A stretch of 64,000 bases of DNA from Chrysogorgia sp. JL179-B06 (GCA_035772405.1 JAYKKM010000218.1:62001-126000); one strand, 5' to 3'. Shown: positions 33,974 through 46,229, counted from the first letter of the stretch. The notes: generated by a model not told the origin, from the letters alone. Translations and numbers: made by a program.

Positions 33974-34164
33974 GCACCATAGGGATCACTTCATCGGCCG
34001 CATTTAACACCATTGTTGTTAAGCTCTCCTCAAATGCAAACTTTCTCTATGCAAATATTGTAACGTTAATTACTTATGTAAGTAACAGATAGTAATTAGT
34101 TAGTAACACAGAAATGATTTAGTTAGTAACTAATTACTTCCGCGCAACACAAAAAGCGCCGCCT

Positions 34165-34265
34165 GAATGCCAATGAGTGCGCACCCTGAATACTAATGAA
34201 GAGTCAAGGAATATTAATGACCTGAATATTAATTAGCGCCTGCCTGAATATTAATGGTGCGGCAC
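34165..34265. repeat. Degenerate tandem repeat, cctgaatattaatgagcgc-type units
   Basis: About five diverged units of 18-24 bp centred on cctgaatattaat follow one another. No coding sequence is visible from 33974 to 34740. Confidence 0.6.
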
Positions 34266-34739
34266 CTTAAAAATACGGGTCGAACGGCCTTTATAATACT
34301 ACTCAAATTGAATGGGCATTGCATTTGGGATTGTGCATAGCAAGTGCAAATACCAAAATTATTGGAAAACTAGAGACTTAATGAGACTTATATGTTTACA
34401 CTTTGTGCTATAGTTTCTCAAGGATTATTTCTCAGGATGGTGACCTTGACATCATAAAACTGTTCTCCATCTGAGTTCGCAATGGTATCTTTCAACGTGC
34501 TTTATTGTGGCTTCCACTGACAGCCTCGGTTCGTCCGTACATTGACATGTTATTGACATGTTTGAGTTATAGATCCGTTTGATGAGACCCCTCCAAGAGA
34601 GTTTGTGTAACTACTTCGATTTGAACTGTCCAGTACTTCCGTTTTTTTGTTTTTCCCGCCAACTTGCTTCATTGCAAACGCAGCAAGTAAAAGTCCGACT
34701 TTCGCCTTACGCTTGAGTTAAATTTGTTTTTGCCTGCAT

Positions 34740-34985
34740 AAGCACGCGCCAGACGTTGTTTGGATCTTTTCAAATCCTAAATTTCTCTTTACGAATACGG
34801 TTTGCTTTCGCACTGACTTTTACGACAATTTGTTTCCATAATTCGATAGACAGCCAGAACATAGCCCACTGTGAGAGATATTTTATTAAAATCCTTTAGA
34901 AAATGATATATTGCAGTTTATCATATTAAAACAGTTTTATAAACAGATATATAAACCTTGGCAATAAGCTGCTTTTAAATGAAAA
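34740..34985. repeat. Direct duplication, copy 1 of 2
   Basis: A segment including tttggatcttttcaaatcc, tttctctttacgaatac, gctttcgcactgacttttac and cttggcaataagc is repeated in the same orientation at 35640-35895, about 900 bp away. Each copy carries private indels; copy 2 has an extra stretch with gcagccattggccagcc. Neither copy encodes a recognised product. 34986-35639 and 35896-36730 contain nothing I can identify. Confidence 0.75.
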
Positions 34986-35639
34986 TATGTCATATCATTG
35001 TTGAGTTCGTTTTCTTTGATGTACACTCTGGGAATCATGCATTGAGGCATCTGCAAAATTGAGTGTAACCAGTGGACAGAGTGACAAGAACAATAAATAT
35101 TTGGGAGCAAATTTTTTGTTACACTTAATTTTTCACGGGCAGTCGGTCAATTATATTGGAAGATGGTCGTTAAAAAAAAAGATTAAAAAGTTTAATTTAT
35201 TATACCACGCAATATAGGCAACGACAATGTACTGTACAAGCCACTCATATATTTGATATGTTTCAAATATCTGATCTTCGCTAATCTGTAGTCTACTTAA
35301 GTGGTTCTTAACTTCTTCCAAAGCTTTTCGATGTCTAAAAAGAACATGAAGTTATCACAAGTGACAAACAAAGCGCTAGTTGGGTTCAATGATTTTTATC
35401 CACACGTAAAATACGAGAAATAAACATAATTTACATTGCAGCTTCCTGTGTTTGTTCTTCTTTCTTCTTAATTCTTTCAGCAGTCTGTCAATTATATTGA
35501 AAGATGGTCATGCTAAAAGTGAATTCAGAGATAGTATCGTTTTCTCTACCCCACATGAAGTACTAATTTACACAGAAACTCATTTCGCTACGAGAACAGA
35601 AGAAACTATCCAAGCTTGGTTTTCATAACCTATTCGGGC

Positions 35640-35895
35640 ACACGTCAGACATTCTTTGGATCTTTTCAAAATCCTAAATTTCTCTTTACGAATACCGTTT
35701 GCTTTCGCACTGACTTTTACGATGATTTGTTGAATTATGGAATTCGATAGACAGCAAGAACATAGCCCTCTGTGAGCAGCCATTGGCCAGCCAAAAAGCA
35801 GCTGCGAATGACAAAATATTTTACTAAAATCCTTTAGAAAATGATATTACAGTTTTATAAACAGATACATAAACCTTGGCAATAAGCAGCTTTTT
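35640..35895. repeat. Direct duplication, copy 2 of 2
   Basis: This is the second copy of the 34740-34985 segment, same strand. A minus-strand frame of 67 codons (35580-35783) spans it, with ECLTCARIGYENQAW, but no family is recognised and the other copy does not keep that frame fully. Confidence 0.7.
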
Positions 35896-36735
35896 TGGCA
35901 TCATCAAAACATTGGGCATCGCGCGGCGCTTAACCCTGGGTTACATGCATTTGCATGTCGAAGTGGTGCATTCACAGTTCAACCTCTTTGGTTTGCTATT
36001 AAAGCTGCTCAAAGTTCTATACCTTTTCTGGAGAGGGGCCAGATGCTCCAAGAGATGGAGACAGAGGAGAGGCCTATGAAGGAAATCAGACAAAGACATT
36101 AAAAATAACTTGAATGTTTGCAAATTTTATTCCCTTCAGGGTACGAATGAATTCGCCATAACAAAAAAGATGGCGGCATGTCGATCTTAAAAACAGTTCT
36201 TTGCGAATTTAAATCGGCTACGATAACAATTTTAAAACGTTTGATATGTCACATCAATTTAGTGAGGATTTTGGCTACCTTTGACGAACTTTTGTGTCTG
36301 CAAGGCAAAGTCTTCTGTTAAAGATATGAAATTTTCTTTCTGTGAAAGAGCATGTTGATATCGACATGTCGCTATCTTTCGGCTTGTGGGGAATTATGCC
36401 TTTGTTGACAAACATACGGATAACAAAACTCATCAAAAGGAAGCCAAATCCTCACTAAATTGATGTGGCATGGCAAATATTTTCAAACCGTTACCGATTT
36501 AAATTCGCAAATTATATTTTTATGTATCTTAATTAGCTGTATGCAAAAACTGATTCATTCTGTTTGTTGTAGTAATCTTCAATGTTTTGAAGAATCAAAA
36601 CTGTTGTGTGGATAGCCTTGTATGTTTTTTCTCCATCACTATATAACACAGCGCCTAATGTCTGCTCCCTCGCAAACATAAGCCTCTCGGGAAAACAAAA
36701 CTATCTCTTAAGTGTTTAATTAGGTCAGCTACATA

Positions 36736-36942
36736 TTGGGCAGCAACCTTTGGACTGTATACACGGGTTGTTCACATGCAAAGGAACGTCACCCAATCAA
36801 AATTTGATTTGGTTGAAGTACTTTATCGTGCAATGCAATGTGTTTTTCCAGTCTTATTCTTTTTGACGTGCGAAGAAACATCTTTGTGTTAATAATATAT
36901 TTTGTTCGATATAATAAAACACCTATTGGAAAAGGAATTTTT
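36736..36942. repeat. Dispersed repeat, second copy at 62694-62919
   Basis: Shared blocks in the same order and strand are TTCACATGCAAAGGAACGTC, GGTTGAAGTACTTT, GAAACATCTTTGTGTTAA and TTTTGTTCGATATAATAAAA with CACCTATTGGA. The copy at 62.7 kb has a 10-bp flanking duplication; here the flanks are not clear. Confidence 0.7.
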
Positions 36943-36961
36943 TTGGTAAATACATCCCTCC

Positions 36962-37145
36962 CAGCTAACACATAACGTTGTGACAACATTGTGGGAAGGT
37001 TCTAGTTTGGTTAGGTCGGACCTAACCTTCAGACAACGTTCACGGGACGTTTGTCGCTTGGATATCGTATCATAACGTTGTCAGGACGTTGTGGCGACAT
37101 CATAACCCAACGTTATATTCAGGTGCTGACAACACGTTCTAAGAA
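36962..37145. repeat. Harbinger-family end / MITE, CAGCTAACA terminus
   Basis: It begins CAGCTAACACATAACGTTGT, the same terminus as the element at 10622-15347, and continues with many acgttgt repeats. The opposite terminus was not found before 37200, so it is probably a truncated non-autonomous relative. Confidence 0.5.
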
Positions 37146-37196
37146 TTAACGGTCGCTCATGTTTATTATTTTTATTGCGCCCATCATTGTAAAATA

Positions 37197-37285
37197 TTGA
37201 TTTACTCATTATTCTATTACTCATTATTTTATTATTATTATTATTATTATTATTTTATATTATTATTTTTATATTATTATTATTA

Positions 37286-37319
<34 letters not shown>

Positions 37320-37347
37320 TACTATTACTCATTATTTTATTATAGTA
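37197..37347. repeat. (TTA)n microsatellite
   Basis: About 150 bp of ttattattatt with few interruptions. Confidence 0.95.
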
Positions 37348-38497
37348 AAATATTGATTCACCGAACTGTCGGAGCGTCGAAAAAATCACACGATGCTCAC
37401 AGTGAGCGTTGGCAATTACCCGGAAATCGCTGATATATTCGTAGGTTGCCTATATCGTCAATATTTATCCTTAAAAACCACAGTGATCAGTGTCTTTGCA
37501 GATATTCATCTTTGTTTACTTCCAACGGCGGTGGGTGGAGCGGCAAACGCTTGTAGGCGTGGACATCGTGTGATTTTTCCTGTGCTTCGACAGTTCTACA
37601 TACGTTTCAAAATAACGGACAGAGCAGTAAATGAGTTGTGGGGGACTGAAACTTACGTACAGACCGCGCAGTGATTGCGCATCAGGGGACTGAAATGGTA
37701 AGACTATGCAGTGGACCGTGCGCAGTTCTCTTTATTTGTTGATTGCAGCAGATATATTGCAATCGAGTCTGTAACTGAGTGCGCATGTAAACTTAGCCAT
37801 TCAGTGAAGAGCACTGATCCAGATGAAAAAGGAAAAAATGGTAACAAGTAAAGGAATAGAACAAGGATAAAAGATATAAATAGGATGAAGGATATACATA
37901 TTTGGGTATATTAGAAAATGACAAAGTGAAAAACCAAGAAATCGAACAAGAGAAACACAAAACAGAGGCAGTACGATTCTTAATTATGGACTCCATAAAA
38001 TGAACAGACGTGCTATGGAAATTGTGGCCTGTGGCTTTGTGACAAACGAACTAACTTATGCGCAGTTGTCGCAGGTACAAAAACGACTGTGATCAATTGC
38101 TGAAAAAATTTCTTATTTTAATTTATTAAAGCCAATTTTACATTTTATACAACACTATTATTATTCAATATCCACCAATATCAACTAGAATTTATGGCAA
38201 AATGAAGATATTTTATTAGACAGATTTAGAAAACATGACGCGACGTCAAAGAGTACGTGAAAATGACATTTATACACCTTGCGTTTACTTCCGTAATACA
38301 CCTTTGCGTTTACTTTATCTTGTATCTTGGACACCTGCATTCCTTTATTATTGTTTTCAATCAGTTGTCCAGATATGTGCAAGAAAAAGCGTCATAATAA
38401 TGTCCAAGTCTTTCCTTATGAACCTTCAATAAGTTTTATTGGGAAAAAACTCGTATATTTTGTTGTTTTGAAGAAATTTAATTTCTCGATCATGCAT

Positions 38498-38548
38498 TAT
38501 TCTATAATAGACCGCGGGCTATTCTATAATAGACCGCGGGCTATTCTT
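38498..38548. repeat. Tandem duplication of a 25-bp unit ending in ccgcgggct
   Basis: The unit attctataatagaccgcggg is present twice head to tail. Around it, 37350-38880, I see no recognisable gene. Confidence 0.8.
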
Positions 38549-38912
38549 AGTTTTTATTTTAGACACATGCTATTAAAATTTAAGTTCCTACTTTTAAAAT
38601 GTGTCTTTTGGGGGAAAATGGTAGCGGTACTATTTTTGTACTTGTAGTTTTGTTGTTTTATGGCGACGAAAGTATTTATCAAAATATTAGGCGAAATACA
38701 AGAACATCAAAAAAAAAATTTTACTCGAATTATTAAGCAATACATGGGTAACAAAATACAATGATTTTTGTGGTGCATGCTCTTTTATTTTTTTCAAAAA
38801 CAAGCAGAAATCTGTGACGTTCTAGAAAGGACGTGAAAACCGCCAGAATGACCTAAACACAAGGTGAACGATGGACTAAACCGGAAGCAAAATTCGACTT
38901 ACCACGCCATTT

Positions 38913-39325
38913 TCATTTGTCTTTGATGCCCTTAACTGCGTTTATCTTCTCGATTTCCAATAAATCGTGGGCGTCTGAAACATAAAAGCGACCATCTTGG
39001 AATTCTTTTGCAATTGCACTCGCAGCTTTGGTGAGTTTCACCACAGTTCCTCTCTTCCAGAGGGGATTAGAAGTATAGGCACCCAACCTTCCTTCGCTAA
39101 CCCTTTCTTCTTTTCGATTATTGAAACAGTACATTGAATAAAAAATATTTTTTCCTTGAGGGCCAACATAATGTCACCATTTGTCATCTCTCTCGTCAGA
39201 TAACATGTATTTTGTTTCGGCTCAAATTCAGCAGGAAGCTCCCTCTTGTCCATGGTGTGCAGTTTTGTGGTGCCGGGTAGCTTTACAGTGATTTCATCTT
39301 CACCAAACCCAATGTTAGGTGAACT
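38913..39325 (-). pseudogene. Unrecognised coding-like region, two frames
   Basis: The minus strand reads EDEITVKLPGTTKLHTMDKR and ELPAEFEPKQNTC (39150-39325), then in another phase LTKAASAIAKEFQDGRFYVS and DAHDLLEIEKINAVKG (38913-39040). The composition is that of soluble, conserved protein, and the two halves appear to be one gene with a frameshift near 39120. I do not recognise the family. No terminal repeats are visible nearby. Confidence 0.3.
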
Positions 39326-40226
39326 GCTTCATTGGATGACTAAGTGACATGTGCAGGTATTGTTCAAAAACTCTACCCGAAGGTGACCTTCACCACGGTT
39401 CGCCGCAAAATTAAGAAATTGTAGCTGAAGACAAAGAAAAAATTTAAGACGTCAGAACGTTTTGGAAATTTAAAAAAACGTTCACTTAAAAAACAACTGA
39501 TGGAATTAGTAAGTTTGTAAAGAATGTAATGAGTTTCCATAAACAAAAAAATACACAATGTATTCACAGAAACCATCTCAAGTTTGCAAAGTTAAACCTC
39601 AGACTGACTTATTATATTGTCAGGCTGGCTGAATTGAAGCAGTGTTTGAGTTTGTTTTCGAATTCGGATGTGTTCGACAAGATACATGCATGCACAGTCA
39701 ATCAAGCACTCTAGCATTTGAATGAAAGTGGCAGATTTGCATGTTCTAACACAGCCATCAGAATTTATTTTAAGACACATGTTCCCACCAGAGTGCTCAA
39801 ACCACACAAGGGAAGTGAGCGTTGCAACATAGCTAAAATACTCCTTATGGGTCATGTGAGGTTAATGTTATAGTCATCATCGTGAATAAGTTATGAAATG
39901 ACATTACCGAAACAAAAAGTTTCTTAGAACTTGACAAGTAAATATATGCAACATAAAGTTGCAATGCAAAAAGCTTTGTTGAAAGGGAACGGAATGTAAT
40001 GACATTATGAAGTGTTAACGTTACTGAAAAAACGTTTTCCACAACTTCACATGTAAATAGTGTAAATAGTTTGTTAATATTTTCATGAATATGGAAAAAA
40101 TTCTTGTGTTGACTGATAATTAGTATTAATAATTAGGATGGTGGAAATTAGCTTCTTTGCTATCGTTTTGGTTTCAATTTTTTCCAAGTGGAGCATTGCA
40201 ATACCAGACTTAATCCGTTTCTTTAA

Positions 40227-40715
40227 AACTTTCCTTTGCCACAAGCAAGATTGCCCAGGGCATTCAGCTTTGATAAATAAAGTTCAAAAGTTTCTACCGG
40301 GCAAAACGGACCCTCTGGTCGTTCATACATACGTCATTCGTCAGGGTTGTCTTTTCCTCCGTGGTTCTTGTCTAACTCATCTGTTGCTTGATATACAAAC
40401 TTTTTCCCGTCACATCTGCCTGTACAGCGAATGACTGCTTTGCGAGTTGAAGGTTATCTCTCCCACGGCATATTAGCTGAAACATAAGGTTAAACCAAAC
40501 AACTTGCTGGAGCGTTTAGCATCTGGAGAAGCTGGATTGAATGACGACTGCATTTTTTCTAGTTCTTCCCATGATATCGGGCCTGATCTACTTTGCCAAA
40601 ACCTTGCCGCTTTAAGTCGACAATGGCTGTCTCGAAAACTTGGTTTGACTTCGCAAATTCCCGATCGCTCACAATATTTACTGCGACAGAGGGAAAATAA
40701 ACACTATGTTTTGTG
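40227..40715 (-). pseudogene. Crypton-derived tyrosine-recombinase-like (KIAA1958/QRICH-type) pseudogene
   Basis: Minus-strand frames in order: NIVSDREFAKSNQVFETAIV then DLKRQGFGKV (about 40595-40680), LEKMQSSFNPASPDAKR (about 40510-40565), KKFVYQATDELDKNHGGKDN (about 40350-40415), RMYERPEGPFCPVETFELYL (about 40270-40335). In the KIAA1958/ZMYM-type DUF3504 family, known to derive from Crypton recombinases, the same blocks occur in this order (..F..an..f.a..k.lkr.GkG.., ..DELTKNH.., RMY....CPV..F..YLSKLN). Stops and frameshifts are present and the C-terminal catalytic part is not found downstream. Confidence 0.55.
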
Positions 40716-40795
40716 GTCCTGAGACCGTCGATATTTCCCGATGCAAACATCGACGTTCCCGATGCAAACATCGACGGTCGAGGGACCACAAAACA
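40707..40795. mobile_element. 89-bp hairpin flanked by TA
   Basis: The arms TGTTTTGTGGTCC (40707) and GGACCACAAAACA (40783-40795) are inverted, the inner arms pair further through gaccgtcgat, and TA stands at both borders (40705-40706, 40796-40797). The centre is a 21-bp unit (cccgatgcaaacatcgacg type) twice. TA duplication suggests a Tc1/mariner-mobilised fragment. It sits at the 5' edge of the Crypton-like pseudogene. Confidence 0.6.
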
Positions 40796-41432
40796 TACTG
40801 CTTTCCCGAGGTCCCAGTAAATAAGTGCTTTATTATCATACCAAGTGTCAAAGAAAAAACAAAACGTAAAGACATGAAATATTTTATTCTTCAAACATTA
40901 AATTACGTACAATTAAGGCGAAAGGAGAGTTCCCACAGTTCAAATTGTTAAGTTCAATAAAAAGTCCGAAGGTCGCATTTTCACGTGGTATTGCATATGT
41001 GGTACAACATCATATTATTGACCTCTCAAAGCTATTGTGGGGGAAACAGCTAGATTTCGTCACTTTTACGTGATATACTCTGGACCAGTGACATACTAGA
41101 AAAAATCTGTTTTTAGAATTTTAAACGGTTAAATGTTGATCGAGATAACGTTTAAAATAATATACGACGATGTGGCAGCCTAATTGCCGACTAATTTCTA
41201 AGTACATAAACCGTTTTTACGAAGGGTATGCACATTCTCGTAATATAATATACACGTAATATGTTATGTATTTAGACTCGGTAATTCCATTTGTCATTTA
41301 TCCATATGTACTTCTAGTACATATACCATATAAGGAAATGGCCTACGAGCAAATACAAGGCACTCGTACCAGCCCACTGGTGTGGGATTGTTAACACGTT
41401 ACCATATGTTCGATTATCCGGGGGAAGTTTCA

Positions 41433-41595
41433 TATAAATCCCGAAATGACGTCACATAAACTATCGGTAGTAAAATTCGAAATTAAAATCAGCTGTTATT
41501 TCTAAAATAAAGCATCATAAGAGGTAGGGTAAGGATTAGGGTTATGTTGGGGTTAGGACTGTTTTAAATTCGGGATATTTATTTGAAAGGCGGAC
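41433..41595. repeat. Imperfect inverted repeat with telomere-like core
   Basis: TTTCATATAAATCCCGAA near 41428-41445 pairs partly with TTCGGGATATTTATTTGAAA near 41567-41590. Between them is a short GGTTAGG-type stretch (about 41524-41562). No target duplication was identified. 40960-41430 shows nothing recognisable. Confidence 0.35.
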
Positions 41596-41816
41596 GAGGG
41601 GTTATTGCGGAACGTATTTCTAGTTATGTGAGATAACGTTCTTATTGGAGTACTAGAACCCACAAATGCAGAAATACGCAAACCGGGACAAATACGCCGT
41701 CATTTATTTACGCATTTACAACCTTTCTGTGTTGTAAGATCTCCAGGATGGGAAGGTGAGATGAGCAAAAAGATGCCCCAGCTAAAACGTTAATCTCTCT
41801 ATATAAAGTCATCTTT

Positions 41817-42085
41817 TCAAAACCCAGATGCTTTGTTATTGTAATAATTTACTTTTCCTATTGTGAAAAGACTTGCAACTTCACTACACAGCAAGTGATA
41901 ATTTTGCATATCACCTCTGCTATAAGCCATCTGCCATTTCTTAATAAAACGTTTTATCTGTGGAGTTCTCCATGGCTTTTCTGATGGATGCATGCACACA
42001 GATTTTACTGGCGCTGTAGTATCAAGGATGTTTGTCAAGGTTAAGGTGAAAACGTCAACCTTCTCAACAGGAACAGACATGACAA
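41817..42085 (-). pseudogene. LINE ORF2 fragment (endonuclease-RT linker)
   Basis: The frame encodes LDTTAPVKSVCMHPSEKPWR followed by TPQIKRFIKKWQMAYSRGD and a YY-containing end. The pattern D..aP.K.v..h.s.KPW.T..ik..I..rq.A...gd is the linker between endonuclease and RT in CR1-like LINEs. It is isolated, with neither domain adjacent. 42090-43380 shows nothing else I can name. Confidence 0.6.
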
Positions 42086-43383
42086 CACTCTCCCAGCTTT
42101 CTTTGTTTAATGCAAGTGACAGTATTTCTTGGTTTCATTTTGCAATGTGTTTCACCTTCACAATAGCTAAACTTACAAATAATTTTACCTAGCAGGGACT
42201 GAGAAGAACGTTTGCATAAGGCATAAGTCTTGGCATAACATCACAAACAAATATCAACGCCAAGCAGTTTCGATTTCCTTCAATGACATATTCTGTTTAT
42301 GAACGGACGAAAGATTAAGTAGGGCTAAAGTGATCTTTTCATTCAACATGTTTAGATTTGTTTAAAAGAAAATGTTCGATATGTTGTGTCAGCTTATGAA
42401 TCAGATACACAGATAGCTTTCTTGCTTGAAAATTACCACACAGACTGGGCTAGAAGATTTCAACCTTCTAACTTATGGCTGCAATGAAGTTTGTGTATTA
42501 TCGGGGACTACGTCATGTATGCTGATTTTTTTGTCTGGACACAAAATTTTGTTTAGGATTATAGTTGTATTGGGGACAGGCATACATGAAGTACCTGCCA
42601 TATTATCTCTATTGTTATAATATTTAAAATTATAAATCGTAACGTTTAGCCATACATATCTGATATCACCCATTTATAACTTGCCACTTTAATATCTTTC
42701 GATATCAAATTTACTATTATATAAAAAGTTGTTTAAATCTTTCCTGTCTGGCCCAGTCAAAATCGGTCGTATAAGACTGACAAAAAAAAGCCATGAATTT
42801 GTAAAGAAACTTGAAACTCGACAAGCATCATGCCGCACATGCGATCCACTCACATGCCAAGTTTGATTGTATTTCATAAAAAACTCTGCAATTGGTGGCA
42901 TTTTGCATTGGCGTGGGCGTGCAAGATGGCCTTTTCTAGAAAAATGAAAGTTTTTCAATCTGATTTATGACAATTAATGCTAATTTATATTAACATAATG
43001 TGTCTTATTCGGGAAATTTAATAGCATTGGTAACAGCCAGTTTATTATGCTTTGACAAAATGTATAGCTTGCACAACAGTTGTGGTTTATTTCTAGAGAT
43101 ATGACTAGAACAAAGAGGCGGTTCAATTTTCGATGTTTTTCAGCACATCCGGAAGAGTTACTATATATTTTATGTATTGTTTAACATATATTTAATATAT
43201 TGCATTTAAAGTTATTTTTTAATTAAGTATAGTATAGATATATTTTTATAACTAATTTTATTCGGTCCAATTGTCATTTTATTTAAATATTTTGTCTTTA
43301 TATAGGAATAAATAACTTGTTTAGGAATATAATAATAATTTTGATAGTGAAGCTCTGCCTAAGTGGTGATGAACAATATTTAA

Positions 43384-43503
43384 ATATGGACAACATACTG
43401 GAAGGACTAAAACTTAATTTAAAACAATTTCAGAGCATGTGTATTGTGGCTGGATGTGATTATTTAAAAAATGTTTGAGGTGTTGGTGGCATCCATCGTG
43501 CAT
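43384..43503 (+). pseudogene. XPG/EXO1-like nuclease exon fragment
   Basis: The plus frame reads NILEGLKLNLKQFQSMCIVA and GCDYLKNV, then a TGA, then GVGGIHRA. MCI.(S/A)GCDYL....G(I/V)G...A is the I-region and helix-hairpin-helix signature of the FEN1/EXO1 family, around a catalytic Asp. Only this exon-sized piece is seen and it has a nonsense codon. Source gene unknown: EXO1 itself or a multiplied XPG-like family. Confidence 0.5.
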
Positions 43504-44114
43504 AATGACCTGAACATGGGTGACAATGGTTCGTCTACCATGATTGCATGCTATGGAGTCATATCTGCAGGGGGCTGGGTGTTCAATAAACCATCAATAG
43601 TAATTGTATTCATATAGTGCACAAATCCGATCTGTCCATGGCACTTCACAATGATATAAAATCTACAAACTAAGTATCAAATGTAAAATATAAAAACTAT
43701 CTACAAAAATTAGGAATTTGTTAATTCGCTATTAACAAATTGAGAAAAAGGTAAGTTGTAAGAAACTTCTTAAAAACAGCAATACTGAATGACTTCTGAA
43801 TGTCAAATGGCAAACTGTTCCAAAGCCTTGGGGGGGCACAGGTAGGAAACGCCCTGTCTCCATATGTTTTAGTGAGTGAATCATCAACAAGTTCTTCAGG
43901 TGGTAAAATGAAGATTTACATAACTGCCTCACATGACCATCCAAACAACATGTGTTCATCAAAAACAACTCCCAGACTTGTGACCAAAGCGGTAGTAAAC
44001 AATCTCTCACTGCCAATGTTAAAACACTCCAAAACTGGACTAATGCGATATTTTGTGTGAATTAACATGTCCATTTTATCATATCCATCCAATGACAAAT
44101 TTCTGGAATTATGC

Positions 44115-44235
44115 CCTTGATCTTACAATTGCAATGTTATTACCTTTGTTGAAGAAGCAGAATGCGGATTTCGAGCTGTTTGCTAACTTTCGTCCAGTGT
44201 AAAACTTAAAGTGTGTCGAAATTGATTGAGAACCA
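44115..44235 (+). pseudogene. LINE RT N-terminal fragment (plus-strand copy)
   Basis: The plus strand encodes IAMLLPLLKKQNADFELFAN then FRPV and a stop, the start of the RT (PLLKK....NyRPVSNL). The same stretch is repeated on the minus strand at 44430-44555, making an inverted pair about 200 bp apart. 43510-44110 holds only a low-grade repeat-like sequence. Confidence 0.6.
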
Positions 44236-44429
44236 CTGAGACCCCACTGATACCAAAGTGTTTGTTCAGCCTTGATAGTAATTAATAATAAGTCTAGTAA
44301 TAAAAGAAAGACATTCTCACCACTGTCCAGATAACAATATTATTTATCATCATCAGTAACGTAGCCTCTACTGTGGGAACCTTGTATGCAAGATTGCAAG
44401 AGTTCGTTGTCAGTAAGGTAAGTATTCAG

Positions 44430-44555
44430 CTGCATAAAAAGACTTCTCAATCCATTTCGACACAGTTTGACACTGGACGAAAGTTGCCAAACAGTTCGAA
44501 ATCTGCATTCAGCTTCTTCAACAGAGGTAATAACATCGCAATTTTAAGATCATAT
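44430..44555 (-). pseudogene. LINE RT N-terminal fragment, cut by gypsy insertion
   Basis: The minus strand encodes IAMLLPLLKKLNADFELFGN and FRPVSN. It ends exactly at the ATAT (44552-44555) abutting the gypsy 5' LTR and resumes beyond 49743 with LINE endonuclease sequence (49755-50338). Confidence 0.65.
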
Positions 44556-44782
44556 TGTAGACGAGTTAGTTACGCGCGCGATGTTCACGTGTTAAACACC
44601 ACGCAATGTTCACGTGTATATTCACGTGCGGGACATACCAGGATTGGTACTTGGACTTTGGGAGAGAAAGCGAGAGAGTTGGAGTTAGTGAGACCGTGGA
44701 TAGACGATTGTATATTTGGACTGTGATTTGTTTAATAAAAGACGTTACGAACCCAACCTGTAACACTCAAATCCCTGTTACA
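44556..44782 (+). repeat. Gypsy 5' LTR
   Basis: TG..CA ends, with AATAAA at about 44733 as a polyadenylation signal. The sequence after the LTR, from about 44786 (TTTGGGGGCTCAGGTGGG), is the likely primer-binding site; the primer tRNA is not assigned. Confidence 0.85.
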
Positions 44783-44931
44783 GTATTTGGGGGCTCAGGT
44801 GGGAAGTTTACAGAATAAAGTGGAGATTTTGCGACGTCGTGAGAAAGATTTATACGAACGAACGAGCGACAAAAACAAAAGGTTAGTGACAATAGTGTAA
44901 ACAGCGACTTGTTTTGTGTGCACCACAGTTC

Positions 44932-46229
44932 ATGCCAGTGGAGACTCGCTCAAAAAAGAACACTATGGCCTCGAAAGAAATCGAAACTCTTGCCAACGAA
45001 CTGTCTGAACTAAAACTACTTGTGAGCCAATCTAAAGAGAAATAACTTATCGAAGAAGTGTCGAAGTTGCGAGAATATATACATGTTGCCAAGCTTAGCG
45101 AATCAACGAAAACGCCTCCTCAAACAAATGCTCCGAAGTTTTCTCTACCATCGCTGGTTCCTTTCACAGGGAAACGAGATCAAGACATTCTGGAGTGGTT
45201 ACAACGTTTTGAAGCGACTGCGAAAATTGCCAAAATGAACTCCGAAATGAAGCTCCGATATGCTTTTGGTTTATGTCACCGAATACGCACGAGTTGTGCT
45301 CGAGAGATTTCTAGCCACCAAAGAAGTAACCGATCTAAAAGAGGCAGATAAGTACGACGATGTATTTAAACAAGTAAAACAGCACTTGCGAGACGAATTT
45401 CAACAGCTTGACCCAATTCGTTATTATATGACACAGCTCAGGTCCTTGAAACAGACGAACAACGAAACGGTTAAAGATTTTGAGGCGAATGCAAGTTATC
45501 ACTGCAAGCTTGGAAAGGCACGGAAGTCCCATAAGTGCAATCGACGAATTGACCACGTTTGAACAAGGTTTACGGCTTGAGATACAGCGCCATTTAAGAA
45601 GTGCAATTAAAAGAGTATCGACGTGGAAGGAAGCTGATGGCAGCTGAGGCCTTTGAAGAGGGAGAAAAACTTTGTCAGGTTAGCCCACCGTTATTGGAAT
45701 CTTCAGTGAATGCCATTATGAAAAACGAATGCCAACGGATGGACATGGAAAGAATGAGTCAACGACGAGATTTACCTTCCCAAAACCGGACGTATAACAA
45801 TGCATATTTGCAGCGACAACAGCCACCTCGTAACCCATGGGACATATCATCAACCCATCGTCCTTGCAACGTTTGTGGTGGTCAGGGTCATCAGGCTCAA
45901 GAATGTCCAACTCCAATGGCAATACAGCAGCATCCAAATAAAAGGAGTGCAAGCTGTTTTGCATGTCGGGGCTATGGACACTATGGGAGAGAATGTACTA
46001 CAAGGAGGGAACGAATCTGTCTGGAAGAAACCCTTTACAGACAGGCTTCGATCAACAGGCAAACGTGGGGAGTCAATTCTCACAAATTCCACAGTTTCAA
46101 TCTCGAGGAAATACGCCTTGGCAACAATCATGGAATAACCAGTCACAACCAACCGAGAAACAAGCTAACCAGGACAGACCAAGTGGCAGGGCGTCGTTTG
46201 CTGTTGGTTGGGAATCAAAGATGACAGCG
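44932..46229 (+). pseudogene. Gypsy gag (capsid, two CCHC knuckles)
   Basis: ATG at 44932 begins a short coiled-coil leader, stopped by TAA at 45043-45045. The same frame continues with LEWLQRFEATAKIAKM (retrotransposon capsid, 45170-45250). It shifts phase near 45290 and back near 45590. Two zinc knuckles of the form CxxCxxxxHxxxxC are encoded at 45864-45905 and 45955-45996. One nonsense codon and at least two frameshifts make it dead. Confidence 0.8.

Noticed and set aside
37197..37433. 78-codon Tyr/Ile-rich frame
   Set aside because: Translation of a (TTA)n microsatellite.
39592..40042. Two minus frames (87 and 65 codons)
   Set aside because: No motif; they were tested as the missing C-terminus of the Crypton-like gene and show none of the expected recombinase residues.
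43732..44060. Overlapping 94- and 86-codon frames on both strands
   Set aside because: Looks like a dispersed non-coding repeat; no domain can be assigned on either strand.
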